From: Arthrobacter sp. MYb227
GTDB taxonomy: Bacteria > Actinomycetota > Actinomycetes > Actinomycetales > Micrococcaceae
Reading direction: 5' to 3'
NCBI RefSeq assembly: GCF_002975435.1
Contig: NZ_PCPT01000005.1
Span: 186,001-250,000, forward strand
DNA: 64,000 nucleotides
Shown piece after piece: positions 18,774 through 28,402 of the stretch. Every line of letters begins with the position of its first letter. Position 1 is the first letter of the stretch. The position numbers were made by a program, and so were the translations under genes. The notes under the pieces are model-generated. The model ran no database searches and had not been told where the DNA came from. It saw only the letters and a program-made list of their open reading frames with translations.

Positions 18774-21700
18774 GTGCGAAGTAAAAGAAGCACGACCGGT
18801 TCGCCGGGCAGGAAGCTAGGATCCTTTGCCGCAGCTGCGGCAATGGTGGTTACAGGGGCGTTGGTTTACGTTCCCGCTGCCACGGCGGCACCACCGCCAG
18901 GCCAAGATTTCAACGTTTCCCAGGGAGATCTTGAGTTCATCATCAAGCAGATCGAGATTTCCGAGGCCCATGCCGAAGATACTCTTGCAGACGCGAACTC
19001 ATCGCCATTGTGCAAGCCAACTTCAACGTTCGATATCGCAAAGCAGACGCACTTTGACTTGGATGGCGACCCCTGTGTGGGGTCGCCACTTTTGCCATTT
19101 GGGCTTCGCACGGTGGACGGTCGTTGGAATAACCTGATGCCGGACCAGGCCGGATTTGGTACGGCACAAGAAGTGTTCCCGCGTCTGTTGCCGGCTAAGT
19201 ACAACGAAGCGGAAGTTACTCCGCCGTTCGCGCCGGGCAACAATACTGATCAACCGGGCGCACAAACGAGCTACGAGCAAACCGAAGGGTTTGTTTATGA
19301 CTCGGAGCCGCGCACTATCAGTAACCTGATCGTGGATCAGACCACTGCGAATGCCGCGGCTGGCGCGGTAGCTGATCGGGTTGAGGGGGGCGGACTGGAA
19401 GTCGGAGGCGAAGCGAGTCGACTCTTTGGCCCATCCTCAGTCGCGACGTCTGCTGCCATTAGTGCCGCTAATTTCCCGGCGAATGTGAATACTGTAGTGA
19501 TCGCTCGAGTAAATCATTACTCGGACGCACTGACGGTAAGTGCAGTTGCTAAGGCTGCAGGCGCACCTGTACTGCTGATCAACCCGAACAGTATTCCAGC
19601 GGTTTCAGCTGCGGAGTTGACCAGGCTTAGCCCGGAGAACATAATCATTGCCGGCGGCACAAGTGCAATTAGCGCGTCTGTTGCGACGCAGCTTGAGGCA
19701 TACGCAACGGCTGGCGTTACACGGATTTCGGGTAGTACTTCGTATAACACCGCCATCGAGATCAGCAAGTATGCTCATCCAGATCCGGTCACTGATAATC
19801 CCGTAAATACTGTCTATGTGGCAACAGGTCAGAATTTCCAGGACGCATTGGCCGCTGCAGCACCTGCAGCCCGTGACAATTCGCCTGTCCTGCTAGTACA
19901 GAAGAACGCAATACCTCCAGCAGTCTTTGCGGAGATCCAGCGTTTGGCCCCGGCCAAGGTGGTAATACTTGGCGGTACCAGTGCCGTCTCGGCCTCGGTT
20001 CAGACCCAACTCGAAGCAGGCTGGCCCACCTCACGAATCGGTGGAGCCAATTCTGTTGAAACTGCATCGTTGATTTCTGCCGCGAGCTTCACGCGTCCGG
20101 TCGCGGTAGCCTATCTTACTACCAACGCCAATTACCCAGACGCGTTGTCTATTGCCTCGGTGGCAGGAACCAAAGGCGGACCAATACTTCTGGTTCCACG
20201 TAATGGAACGCTGCCCGCCGTCGTTGAAGCTGAGCTGACTCGGCTACAACCGGCAAGCATTGTGATTCTTGGCGGTAATTCCGCCGTAGCTACGAGCTTG
20301 GACAACTTGGTAAACCCATTGGCTAAAAGCTCCAACTACGTCATCCCGGATATTGCCACCGATGAAGGACTGTCGGCCTCGGCCACCAGCCTCTTTACAA
20401 TTTTTGGGCAGTTCTTTGATCACGGTTTGGATTTGGTTTCCAAGGGTGGCAACGGAACCGTTGTTATCCCTTTGAAGCCGGATGATCCGCTCTATGTCGA
20501 AGGATCGGCGACAAACTTCCTGACCCTGACACGTGCCACCATCGATACCACCGGTGGACAGCGCGAACACGTGAACCGGACAACTCCCTTCGTGGACCAG
20601 AACCAGACCTATGGTTCCCACGCATCCCACCAGGCATTCATGCGTGAATACGTCTTGGTGAATGGGAGCCCGACGCCCACCGGAAAGATCCTCAATGGAG
20701 CAAACGGGGATGGCCTTCCAACTTGGAAGAACGTCAAGGACCAGGCACGCACGATTCTTGGCATTGCCATGGACGACTTTGACGTATTGGATGTCCCGCT
20801 GATCGCAACAGATCCCTACGGAGCACTAATCCTTGATGCAAATGGCCAAGCACAACTCGCCTTTGCCGATGGATTAAAGTCGGGTAATCGTGAGGCTCCA
20901 TTGTCAACAGATGGAGTGCTCACCGCCAATGCCTCATTCCTTGATGACATTGCCCACGGGGCAACTCCGGCGGCACCATCAATTAGCGCTGACGGGGTAA
21001 CCATTCCCGGTTATGACAACGATTCATTGGAGGCTCACTACATCACCGGTGATGGACGTGGCAACGAAAATATTGGCCTGACCTCGATTCACCATGTGTT
21101 CCACTCCGAACACAACCGGATGCAAGAACAGATCCAGGATGAACTCGAAAACAACATGCCGGCAGAACTGCTGGCCCGTTACAAGGCCGATGGCTTCTGG
21201 AACTACGGCGAGCGACTCTTCCAAGCCGCACGCTTCTTCACAGAAATGCAGTATCAGCACCTGGTATTCGAGGAATTTGCGCGGCGTATCCAGCCGGCAA
21301 TCGATCCGGTAGTTCTCAATGAGAACTCCTACCAGCCAAACGTGAACTCCTCGATCAGCGCAGAGTTTGCCCACGCCGTCTACCGGTTTGGACACTCAAT
21401 GCTGCGTGAGACTGTTCCACGCGAGGTTGACGGAACAATGCTTGAAACTCCGTTGCTTGATGCGTTCTTGAATCCAACGGCATTCGCTACGGCCCCGGAC
21501 GGTACACCGTTGACGGCCAGCGAATCTGCAGGTGGAATCCTCAAGGGCTTGGCTAACCAGACGGCCAACGGCATAGATGAGTTTGTTACAGATACGCTAC
21601 GGAACAAGCTCCTGGGCTTGCCACTGGATCTCCCGGCAATCAACCTGGCCCGTGCCAGGGATGCGGGTGTTCCACCAATGCAGACCGCACGCGAAGTGTT

Positions 21701-24248
21701 CTTCGAAGAATCGGGCGATCCGCAACTCGAGCCCTATGACAGTTGGGAGGATTTCAGGCTTTCTATGAAGAATCCTGAATCCATCGTCAACTTCCTAGCG
21801 GCCTACGCAAACCATGCAACGGTAAAGGATGCAACAACGCTTGAAGCTAAGCGTGCAGCCGGCGCCGTGCTTGCAGCGGACGCAGCCTTCATGGCAGCAC
21901 CCGCAGCGGACACCGGAGTCAACGACATCGATCTGTGGATGGGTGGACTTGCGGAAAAGGCATACATCTTCGGGGGAATGTTGGGCTCCACGTTCAACTA
22001 CATCTTTGAACAGCAGCTCGAAGACCTCCAGAATGGTGACCGTTTCTACTACCTGACACGCAACCTAGGCAACACGCTATTCTCCTCCTTGGAGGCGAAC
22101 TCGCTGTCCCAGATCGTGCTACGCAATACCACGGCGGACCGCGTTCCGCATGATGTGTTTGCCGCACCACAACTGACGTTCAACTTGGACTCCACCCAAG
22201 CCGAACTCAACGCCGCAGGGCTTACCGGATCTGCGGATAAGGGCTGGCGCTTCACCGGACCAGAACACATTGTTATCCAGGACACCGACGCCGCAAGCAC
22301 CATCCGTGGCGGACTTGGGGATGATTCGATCTGGGGCAAGGGTGGAAACGACAGGATCGAAGGTGATGACGGAGTCGACTCCCTCATGGGTGGCGACGGT
22401 GATGACATCATCACCGATATTGCCGGAGATGGGGATAGGTTGCAGGGTGAGGCCGGCAACGACGTTCTGAACCCCGGCCCGGGTGTCGCTGATCTAACCT
22501 TTGGTGGTTCCGGAATTGACTGGATGCTCGGAGGCCAAGATCGGGTGACCGCACACGGTGGACTGGGTAATGACTTCCTGATCGGTTCTACCGGACCGGA
22601 TATCCTCTACGGCGACGAAGGCGACGACTGGCTTGAAGGCCTAGGCGGTGCCGACCTGGTCCAAGGAGACATGGGCAATACCATGTTCAACGATCCAAAC
22701 CTCTACCACGGCGGTCACGACGTGCTCATCGGCAACGGTGGCAACAATGACCTCGACGCAGAAGGTGGGGACGACATCATGGTTGCCGGGCCGGGCACCG
22801 ATAGGTACTCCGGTGTTCTCGGCTTTGACTGGGTGACCCACAAGGGTCACACCACACCCGTCAATGCCGACATGGGCTTCATCGTTGGAATGCCACAGGA
22901 TCTCACGGCAATTCGCGATAGGTTCCTACAAACCGAGGCAACTAGCGGCTGGGACGGCAATGACATCATTCGCGGTTCCCAGGGCGGCATTGATCTGACC
23001 TTCGATCCCTCCGGGGGCAAGATCGGTTATGGCCACGCATTGACCCAAGCCCATCTGGACAGGGTTGATGGACTACGCGATTTGCTTGGCGGAGGAAAGA
23101 TCCCTGCCTACGCCCGCCCGTTCCTACTAGATGATCCCGTCGCTTTTGACGGGGACTTCAACAACAACATCCTGCTCGGTGGCAAGGGCTCGGACCTGCT
23201 TGAACCGCGCGACGGACGCAACTTCGTCGACGGGGACGCATGGCTGAACGTACGCATCGAGTACCGTCCGGAAGGTGGAGAAGTTGAATCTCAGGATTCA
23301 ATGGCTAAGTTCAACACCCGGATGCTCAACGGAACCATCAACCCCAGCGAGCTACATGTTGTACGCGAGGTTCTCCAACTGGAAAATCAAGCGGGCATCA
23401 TCGACACCGCAGTGTTTGAAGGTATCGCCGAGGACTACACCATCACCGAGCTCGAAGCCAACGTGTTCAAGGTAGTGAACACGCTGGAAGGTGAGGAAAT
23501 GTCCAACGTGCTACGGAATATTGAGCGTATTCAGTTCAACGATAAGGTCGTCTGCTTGCCACTGGGAACCACGGCAAATTGTGGACAGGCCGCAGGCGAG
23601 GTAGTCCTTGGCTTCACCGCACCGATATCAGAGGACGGCGAAATCACCACGGACGCTTCGGCAGTCACCGATTCCGATGGAATCGATTCGAAGCTAACGT
23701 ACTCGCTGCAGTCCTTCGTTGAAGCGGGAACCGATCCGTTCAGCAACGCCTGGGTCACCACCCAGACCAACGAAAGCGGAACCTTCACCCTCACCGACGC
23801 CGAGGTTGGCGCACCGGTCCGGGTACAGGTCACCTACATCGATGGTTCGGGGACTCACGAACAGATTGCCTCTGCACCAACCGAGGCAGTTGCAAATGTC
23901 AATGACGCACCCGTCGGGGCGGTGATTGCACCGCAGGCCCCACAGGTCGGCGACAGCTTGCACATCACTACCCACATGAGCGACGCAGACGGTGCCGAAT
24001 CCGTGCTCGAAGAGCCAGGTGGCGTTTACACCTGGCAACAGAGCACCGACGGAGAAAACTGGAGCGACATCGCCGGAGCCACCGGCGATGGATCGAACAT
24101 GGCCAGCTTCACCGTTACTACCGGACAACAGAACCACTACGTGCGCTTGGCCATCGGCTACACAGATGACCAAGGCACCGATGAAGTTGCATACTCCAAT
24201 GCAACCAACATGGTTCCAAGCCCAGAAAATCCTGTCCCTGCACCCTAG
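18774..24248 (+). CDS. Secreted haem-peroxidase-like protein with inserted CWB2 repeats and RTX repeats
   Basis: A 1824-residue exported protein. GTG 18774 is preferred because GGGGAG lies six bases upstream and it leads straight into a signal peptide (Arg/Lys-rich start, hydrophobic AAAAAMVVTGALVY, likely cut after ATA). Residues ~30-215 and ~520-1120 form an animal-type haem peroxidase: GQFFDHGLDLV (distal His region, ~545), LTSIHHVFHSEHNRM (~769) and EFAHAVYRFGHSML (proximal His, ~864). Three CWB2 cell-wall-binding repeats (~217-518, each with an IIIAGGTSAIS-type motif) interrupt it. RTX calcium-binding repeats such as GGDGDDII and GDEGDDWLEG occupy ~1170-1340, with further scattered copies to ~1475, and an Ig/cadherin-like region closes the protein at ~1608-1824. 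It is probably held on the wall non-covalently. Whether it binds haem or is active is inferred. Confidence 0.88.
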   Translation: MRSKRSTTGSPGRKLGSFAAAAAMVVTGALVYVPAATAAPPPGQDFNVSQGDLEFIIKQIEISEAHAEDTLADANSSPLCKPTSTFDIAKQTHFDLDGDPCVGSPLLPFGLRTVDGRWNNLMPDQAGFGTAQEVFPRLLPAKYNEAEVTPPFAPGNNTDQPGAQTSYEQTEGFVYDSEPRTISNLIVDQTTANAAAGAVADRVEGGGLEVGGEASRLFGPSSVATSAAISAANFPANVNTVVIARVNHYSDALTVSAVAKAAGAPVLLINPNSIPAVSAAELTRLSPENIIIAGGTSAISASVATQLEAYATAGVTRISGSTSYNTAIEISKYAHPDPVTDNPVNTVYVATGQNFQDALAAAAPAARDNSPVLLVQKNAIPPAVFAEIQRLAPAKVVILGGTSAVSASVQTQLEAGWPTSRIGGANSVETASLISAASFTRPVAVAYLTTNANYPDALSIASVAGTKGGPILLVPRNGTLPAVVEAELTRLQPASIVILGGNSAVATSLDNLVNPLAKSSNYVIPDIATDEGLSASATSLFTIFGQFFDHGLDLVSKGGNGTVVIPLKPDDPLYVEGSATNFLTLTRATIDTTGGQREHVNRTTPFVDQNQTYGSHASHQAFMREYVLVNGSPTPTGKILNGANGDGLPTWKNVKDQARTILGIAMDDFDVLDVPLIATDPYGALILDANGQAQLAFADGLKSGNREAPLSTDGVLTANASFLDDIAHGATPAAPSISADGVTIPGYDNDSLEAHYITGDGRGNENIGLTSIHHVFHSEHNRMQEQIQDELENNMPAELLARYKADGFWNYGERLFQAARFFTEMQYQHLVFEEFARRIQPAIDPVVLNENSYQPNVNSSISAEFAHAVYRFGHSMLRETVPREVDGTMLETPLLDAFLNPTAFATAPDGTPLTASESAGGILKGLANQTANGIDEFVTDTLRNKLLGLPLDLPAINLARARDAGVPPMQTAREVFFEESGDPQLEPYDSWEDFRLSMKNPESIVNFLAAYANHATVKDATTLEAKRAAGAVLAADAAFMAAPAADTGVNDIDLWMGGLAEKAYIFGGMLGSTFNYIFEQQLEDLQNGDRFYYLTRNLGNTLFSSLEANSLSQIVLRNTTADRVPHDVFAAPQLTFNLDSTQAELNAAGLTGSADKGWRFTGPEHIVIQDTDAASTIRGGLGDDSIWGKGGNDRIEGDDGVDSLMGGDGDDIITDIAGDGDRLQGEAGNDVLNPGPGVADLTFGGSGIDWMLGGQDRVTAHGGLGNDFLIGSTGPDILYGDEGDDWLEGLGGADLVQGDMGNTMFNDPNLYHGGHDVLIGNGGNNDLDAEGGDDIMVAGPGTDRYSGVLGFDWVTHKGHTTPVNADMGFIVGMPQDLTAIRDRFLQTEATSGWDGNDIIRGSQGGIDLTFDPSGGKIGYGHALTQAHLDRVDGLRDLLGGGKIPAYARPFLLDDPVAFDGDFNNNILLGGKGSDLLEPRDGRNFVDGDAWLNVRIEYRPEGGEVESQDSMAKFNTRMLNGTINPSELHVVREVLQLENQAGIIDTAVFEGIAEDYTITELEANVFKVVNTLEGEEMSNVLRNIERIQFNDKVVCLPLGTTANCGQAAGEVVLGFTAPISEDGEITTDASAVTDSDGIDSKLTYSLQSFVEAGTDPFSNAWVTTQTNESGTFTLTDAEVGAPVRVQVTYIDGSGTHEQIASAPTEAVANVNDAPVGAVIAPQAPQVGDSLHITTHMSDADGAESVLEEPGGVYTWQQSTDGENWSDIAGATGDGSNMASFTVTTGQQNHYVRLAIGYTDDQGTDEVAYSNATNMVPSPENPVPAP

Positions 24249-24298
24249 CAAGGAGGATTCCCCCGTCCTTCATCACTAGGTGACAGGGGCCTTCAAAA

Positions 24299-24346
24299 AC
24301 GGATGCCGTTTCTACCTTCTTACGGAAGGCTAGAAACGGCATCCGT
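24299..24346. terminator. Bidirectional terminator hairpin
   Basis: ACGGATGCCGTTTCTA (24299-24314) is exactly complementary to 24331-24346, and CCTTC/GAAGG extend the stem inside. It sits between the convergent peroxidase and glycosyltransferase genes. On the minus strand the stem is followed by a short run of T. Confidence 0.75.
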
Positions 24347-24365
24347 CTGTCGTAGTGACGAAAAC

Positions 24366-26213
24366 CTACTTGATACTGAGGTTGCCGTAAACAGTGAGGT
24401 AAGGAGTCATTGACTGCCGGTTAGGTGCGCCAAGCCGGACGCTGACTGTTGAGACGCCCGAAATTAGGCGGATATTTAGATCTAAGGGAGCATCTTCATC
24501 TGTCGCTCTTCGGATGCTGTCCGGGATGATAAATGTTGCTCGATCTTTGCCGAGTTCGCTGGGAGGTATAGTTGCGACTTTACCGGGCGCAGTTATCCCG
24601 CGCGGGACGACCATTAGCTCCATACCATCGAATTCAAGATCATCGCTAGGCCAGTGAACCTCAATAGACAGCTCATTCTCGGGGAGGAAATGAAGGCTTT
24701 TCAATACTGGTTTAATGCTGCTTAGTACCGCGAGCGTGAGACGGTTCTCCCTGACCGTAGTCAGTGATTGTTGCCAGCGAACGAACGTAGAATCCTCGTT
24801 AAAAATTTCGGCTCGTTCAAACGCCTTGCTTGAGATGGCTGAACTTAAGTTGTCATCTCCCAGCAGCCTGATCACAATGCCTGCGGCCGCGGACATATCT
24901 TTGTATGGCACTAGATATCCAGTGACACCATGTTCTATAACGTCTCTGGGGCCAAAGTCAACATCATAGGCGACAGGGACGCAACCATGAGCCTGCGCCT
25001 CCAAGATTGCAAGGGACTGACCCTCAAAACTGCTGCACAGAAGCAGAATGTTGGCAGCTAACAAGTGTTGATCAACTGAAGCTACGTGGCCGAGGAAATT
25101 GACTTCGTTCTCAAGCCCTAGGTCCTTGACCTGCTGTTCTAAAGCGCCACGTTGTTCACCATCACCAATGATATCCAAGGTGATTGGTTGTCCGGTTCGA
25201 GAGACAATATCCATAATTTCGATGACCTGATCGACATTTTTCCCTAGGGTTAATCGACCGACAAAGACAACCTTCGTAAGGTCACGTTTATTGCGATTGG
25301 GCAGTTCCGGCGGACCTTCCGCCGGATTTCCAATCACAAAAGTGTTGCCTTGATCGCCGAATCTCCTGACGAAAGCGCTACGCTGTGATTCGGTGAGGAA
25401 TACTAAGGCATCCCACGAAGTGCGTTGATCGATGATTTCCTTGTGCGCGCGGGAAAGGGTTCCCGTGTGAGAGTCCTGACCGGCCCTCACATGAGTGCTG
25501 TGGAAGTTGAACACCTTGGTCGCTCCGGGGTGATTCCACGACCCTAGGAAGGCGGCAGAGTACTTGCTATCGACTATCACGTCCGTGTCTGAGCTGCCGA
25601 CAATAACCGAAAGCCAATGTCGGTAAAGTTTGGCGGCGCTGGAGAACTCGGCAACGGGTGTCCGCCCTCTCCTAAACAGCTGTAGAACGCGCCTGAGCTT
25701 CGAACTATCCGCCGTCGCCGGTAAGGTGCAATCCACCAGATACAAGGTGCCGTCGGCGCGAAAATACTCCCTGCGTTTCAGCTCCTTATTTTCGGATACC
25801 GAGTAGTCCTTGTAGAAGAGGCTCTTATCGTTGGGGCGACGTACTTCCCCAGTGGGGATCCAATTATGGGTTCGCGTGTCGGTCGGTTCGATTGCACTGG
25901 CCGGATGCTCAGGAAGAATCTGCGAGTAATAGTCGTGCAAGTTGACGATGGGAACCGATGCATGCAGCTGACCCGAAGTAACGAGAGACTGGCGTATCGA
26001 ATGATAGTCGGGTTCCGGATCAAATGTAACGACAGCACTGGGTATTCCGCGTTCGTGGAACATGCTGGCACGCTTGAGGCACATGGTCGTCATGCCTCCA
26101 AACGGCTGTTTTATCGCCCAAGTAACCATCAGTGCAGGTCGGGTGCTAGTTGCAGCTTCTTCCGAGGTACTAATGCTGTATACCCCTGACTCCAAAGTGG
26201 TATCGTCGATCAT
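24366..26213 (-). CDS. Family 4 glycosyltransferase (teichoic-acid glucosyltransferase type)
   Basis: A 615-residue GT-B enzyme. The N-terminal part resembles poly(glycerol-phosphate) glucosyltransferases, with the glycine-rich acceptor loop KQPFGGMTTMCLKRA at ~35-49. The C-terminal Rossmann half has FVGRLTLGKNVDQVIEIM, then IIGDGEQRG, and the EX7E motif EGQSLAILE that binds the nucleotide sugar. A ~110-residue extension follows the catalytic domain. ATG 26213 has GGAAG nine bases upstream. It is divergent from copy 4 of the TagF-like genes, 107 bp apart, which supports a role in decorating the same polymer. Confidence 0.85.
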   Translation of the reverse strand: MIDDTTLESGVYSISTSEEAATSTRPALMVTWAIKQPFGGMTTMCLKRASMFHERGIPSAVVTFDPEPDYHSIRQSLVTSGQLHASVPIVNLHDYYSQILPEHPASAIEPTDTRTHNWIPTGEVRRPNDKSLFYKDYSVSENKELKRREYFRADGTLYLVDCTLPATADSSKLRRVLQLFRRGRTPVAEFSSAAKLYRHWLSVIVGSSDTDVIVDSKYSAAFLGSWNHPGATKVFNFHSTHVRAGQDSHTGTLSRAHKEIIDQRTSWDALVFLTESQRSAFVRRFGDQGNTFVIGNPAEGPPELPNRNKRDLTKVVFVGRLTLGKNVDQVIEIMDIVSRTGQPITLDIIGDGEQRGALEQQVKDLGLENEVNFLGHVASVDQHLLAANILLLCSSFEGQSLAILEAQAHGCVPVAYDVDFGPRDVIEHGVTGYLVPYKDMSAAAGIVIRLLGDDNLSSAISSKAFERAEIFNEDSTFVRWQQSLTTVRENRLTLAVLSSIKPVLKSLHFLPENELSIEVHWPSDDLEFDGMELMVVPRGITAPGKVATIPPSELGKDRATFIIPDSIRRATDEDAPLDLNIRLISGVSTVSVRLGAPNRQSMTPYLTVYGNLSIK

Positions 26214-26320
26214 TATCGTCTACTTCCAGTAAGGTATTCGGCCGATGTGCTGTTGGGTACAGCCTAGCCAATTATCTACCCTAAAAGATCCATTACTTCG
26301 TACAGGGGGTACCGCACATC

Positions 26321-27613
26321 ATGTCAGGAATAATCCAGCAATGTGTTGATGCATTTAGGGCGGAAAGTCGGCAGTTGGCAGGGGCACTCGGACGTAGCAT
26401 TAAATTGCAGGAAGCCCTTGGGTGGATTGGCATCGAAAATGGTAAATCTTTTAATCATGAAATTGAAGGAATTCAGATTCCAGGAAGCGTCGTTGTATAT
26501 TTTGGCGACGAACCCGACAAGGTATATCAGCTATTACAGTGGCTCCCGATTCTTGAAAAGCTACATTTGCAGCACAACGTAGTATTACTGTTCCGGAAAG
26601 TGGAAACATTTCGCCTAATACGGAAGCACACGGAGCTACCTAGGATCTTTGTCCGCAGATTTTCTAGTCTCATGGATCTATATGAAGATAATCAATATCA
26701 GTTAGTTCTTTATGTAAATAATAGTCGTACAAACTTCCAATCGCTCGAGCACCCACGACCAGTTCATGTACACGTGAACCATGGTGAAAGTGACAAGCTC
26801 TCAATGGTTTCAAACAAAGCGAAAGCTTACGACAGAGTGTTTGTTGCTGGACCAGCCGCTATTGAGCGTCATAAGGCACGGCTTATTGATTTTGAAGTCG
26901 AGAAGCTCGTCGTTACGGGAAGACCCCAGTTAGATGTCGAATTTGAGGCAATGCTTGAGCCCAGCTCCAAACGGACCATCATGTATGCGCCCACGTGGGA
27001 GGGTGAGAACGAAGGCAACAACTACACCTCACTAGATTATTACGGTGCCGATATCATTAGCGGGTTGCTGACCATGAAAGATACGCGCGTCATATATAAA
27101 CCGCACCCGCGAGTCATTGATTCTAGAAATCTAGAGATTCGGCAGGCTCACGAAGCGATTTGTGCGTTGATAGAGAAGTCGTATGACCGCGGATTCGAAC
27201 ATCAGTATGTGCCAGCAGGGAACATATTGGCGATGTTTGATCCGCTTGATGCGCTCATTACCGATGTTTCTAGCGTGGGGCTCGACTTCTTGTACCTTTG
27301 CCCCGAGAAGCCACTTATCTTGACCGATCGTCGACAAGATGAACAACAGTTGTTACTCGATGCTCCGGTATCGGCGGCCTGTCCCGTCATCAACATGCAA
27401 ACCCGAGCATCACTCAGCAGTTTGTTACCGACGTGGATTCAAGAAGATGAGATGGCGGAAGAGCGCGTCAAAGCGCGAGAACTCTATTTTGGTGATTTAC
27501 GGCGTGGCGACTCTACCAGCCAATTCTTTGAGCAGATCTCTAATTTGATTAAGGAACGAAACTCGAAGTTACACCTTTATCGTGCTTGGCATCCATCCAG
27601 CGAGAGTTCTTAG
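26321..27613 (+). CDS. TagF-like CDP-glycerol glycerophosphotransferase (copy 4)
   Basis: A 430-residue paralogue of copy 3, with VVVYFGDEPDKVYQLLQWLP, HVNHGESDKLSMVSNKAKA, TIMYAPTWEGENEGNNYTS, IYKPHPRVI and TDVSSVGLDFLYL. AGGGGG precedes the ATG by about 10 bases. By eye the gene is noticeably AT-richer than ffh or the peroxidase. It shares an intergenic region with the glycosyltransferase on the other strand, so both are probably expressed together. The function as polymerase or primase of a polyol-phosphate chain is inferred from the family. Confidence 0.85.
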   Translation: MSGIIQQCVDAFRAESRQLAGALGRSIKLQEALGWIGIENGKSFNHEIEGIQIPGSVVVYFGDEPDKVYQLLQWLPILEKLHLQHNVVLLFRKVETFRLIRKHTELPRIFVRRFSSLMDLYEDNQYQLVLYVNNSRTNFQSLEHPRPVHVHVNHGESDKLSMVSNKAKAYDRVFVAGPAAIERHKARLIDFEVEKLVVTGRPQLDVEFEAMLEPSSKRTIMYAPTWEGENEGNNYTSLDYYGADIISGLLTMKDTRVIYKPHPRVIDSRNLEIRQAHEAICALIEKSYDRGFEHQYVPAGNILAMFDPLDALITDVSSVGLDFLYLCPEKPLILTDRRQDEQQLLLDAPVSAACPVINMQTRASLSSLLPTWIQEDEMAEERVKARELYFGDLRRGDSTSQFFEQISNLIKERNSKLHLYRAWHPSSESS

Positions 27614-27727
27614 GCGGCTCGCATCGCTTAGGCAGCCCCGATCTCTAAGCGAATGACACATCTCAGTGCCGAAGCGCAGCCCACACATTTTTAGAAAGCC
27701 AGAGCGGTTTGAAAATACTCGAAACGG

Positions 27728-28291
27728 CTAATTTAGGGGCCTTAATGAGATCATGATGTCGGTATCTTGTTCCCGCTTCACCAACACAGACTTGCTGGTT
27801 CCCTCCCATTGGAGTTCTCCAGAAGAACAACGCGCCCGGACATTGTAGGAACCTGGAAGCATCAGAATCTCGCTGGTCGAAGCAACGGGGATTGTCCCCA
27901 GCTTGATAGTTGCACCGCTGAGGCCACCACCACCTGACTCAACGGTTCCTAGATTCTGTGCAAAACCCTCGCACCGAGCAGTCGCAGGAAGAGCCGACCC
28001 CTCAACTGCAATTTTCATGGTGCCGCCATTGGCAGCTGTGCCATGACCGCCAACACCCGGCGTTGTCGGGCTCGTTGCCGAAGTTGGTGCACTTGCCGTG
28101 GGGGCAGGGGAGTCAGACGGTGTTTCGGAAGCGCTCGTCGTACTTGCTGTTTCAGCCGGAGTTTGTTCGGTGCTGGTCGATAATGAGCTTGCCGAAGGTA
28201 AAGGTTCGGGTGCCGTGGTGCACGCGGCAAGCCCCATAAACAACCCCAGGCCACACGCCGTTGAAATCCCAAGTTTCCAAATGCTTCTCAT
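27728..28291 (-). CDS. Predicted lipoprotein with Ser/Thr/Pro-rich linker
   Basis: A 187-residue exported protein. It starts at ATG 28291 (GGAAG upstream), has a short basic start, a hydrophobic stretch and a lipobox GLAAC, so Cys is lipidated and the protein is anchored outside the membrane. A ~65-residue Ser/Thr/Pro/Ala linker follows, then a ~95-residue domain with one free Cys pair (CEGF and CSSG) that resembles no family I recognise. Upstream starts to 28360 would bury the signal peptide. It lies just downstream of the ole operon but is probably not part of it. Confidence 0.75.
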   Translation of the reverse strand: MRSIWKLGISTACGLGLFMGLAACTTAPEPLPSASSLSTSTEQTPAETASTTSASETPSDSPAPTASAPTSATSPTTPGVGGHGTAANGGTMKIAVEGSALPATARCEGFAQNLGTVESGGGGLSGATIKLGTIPVASTSEILMLPGSYNVRARCSSGELQWEGTSKSVLVKREQDTDIMISLRPLN

Positions 28292-28402
28292 ACCCCGAGT
28301 CTTCCAGCAAAATTGCGGTCGGGACATGGGCAAAGACCGAATGGAATACAAACGTGACAAGTTTCGGTAGCTGGGTACCGGCCAGCCACGGTGCGGAGCC
28401 GA

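Noticed and set aside
27624-27652. TCGCTTAG / CTAAGCGA inverted repeat
   Set aside because: Only 8 bp with a 13-base loop and no T-run; too weak to call a terminator.
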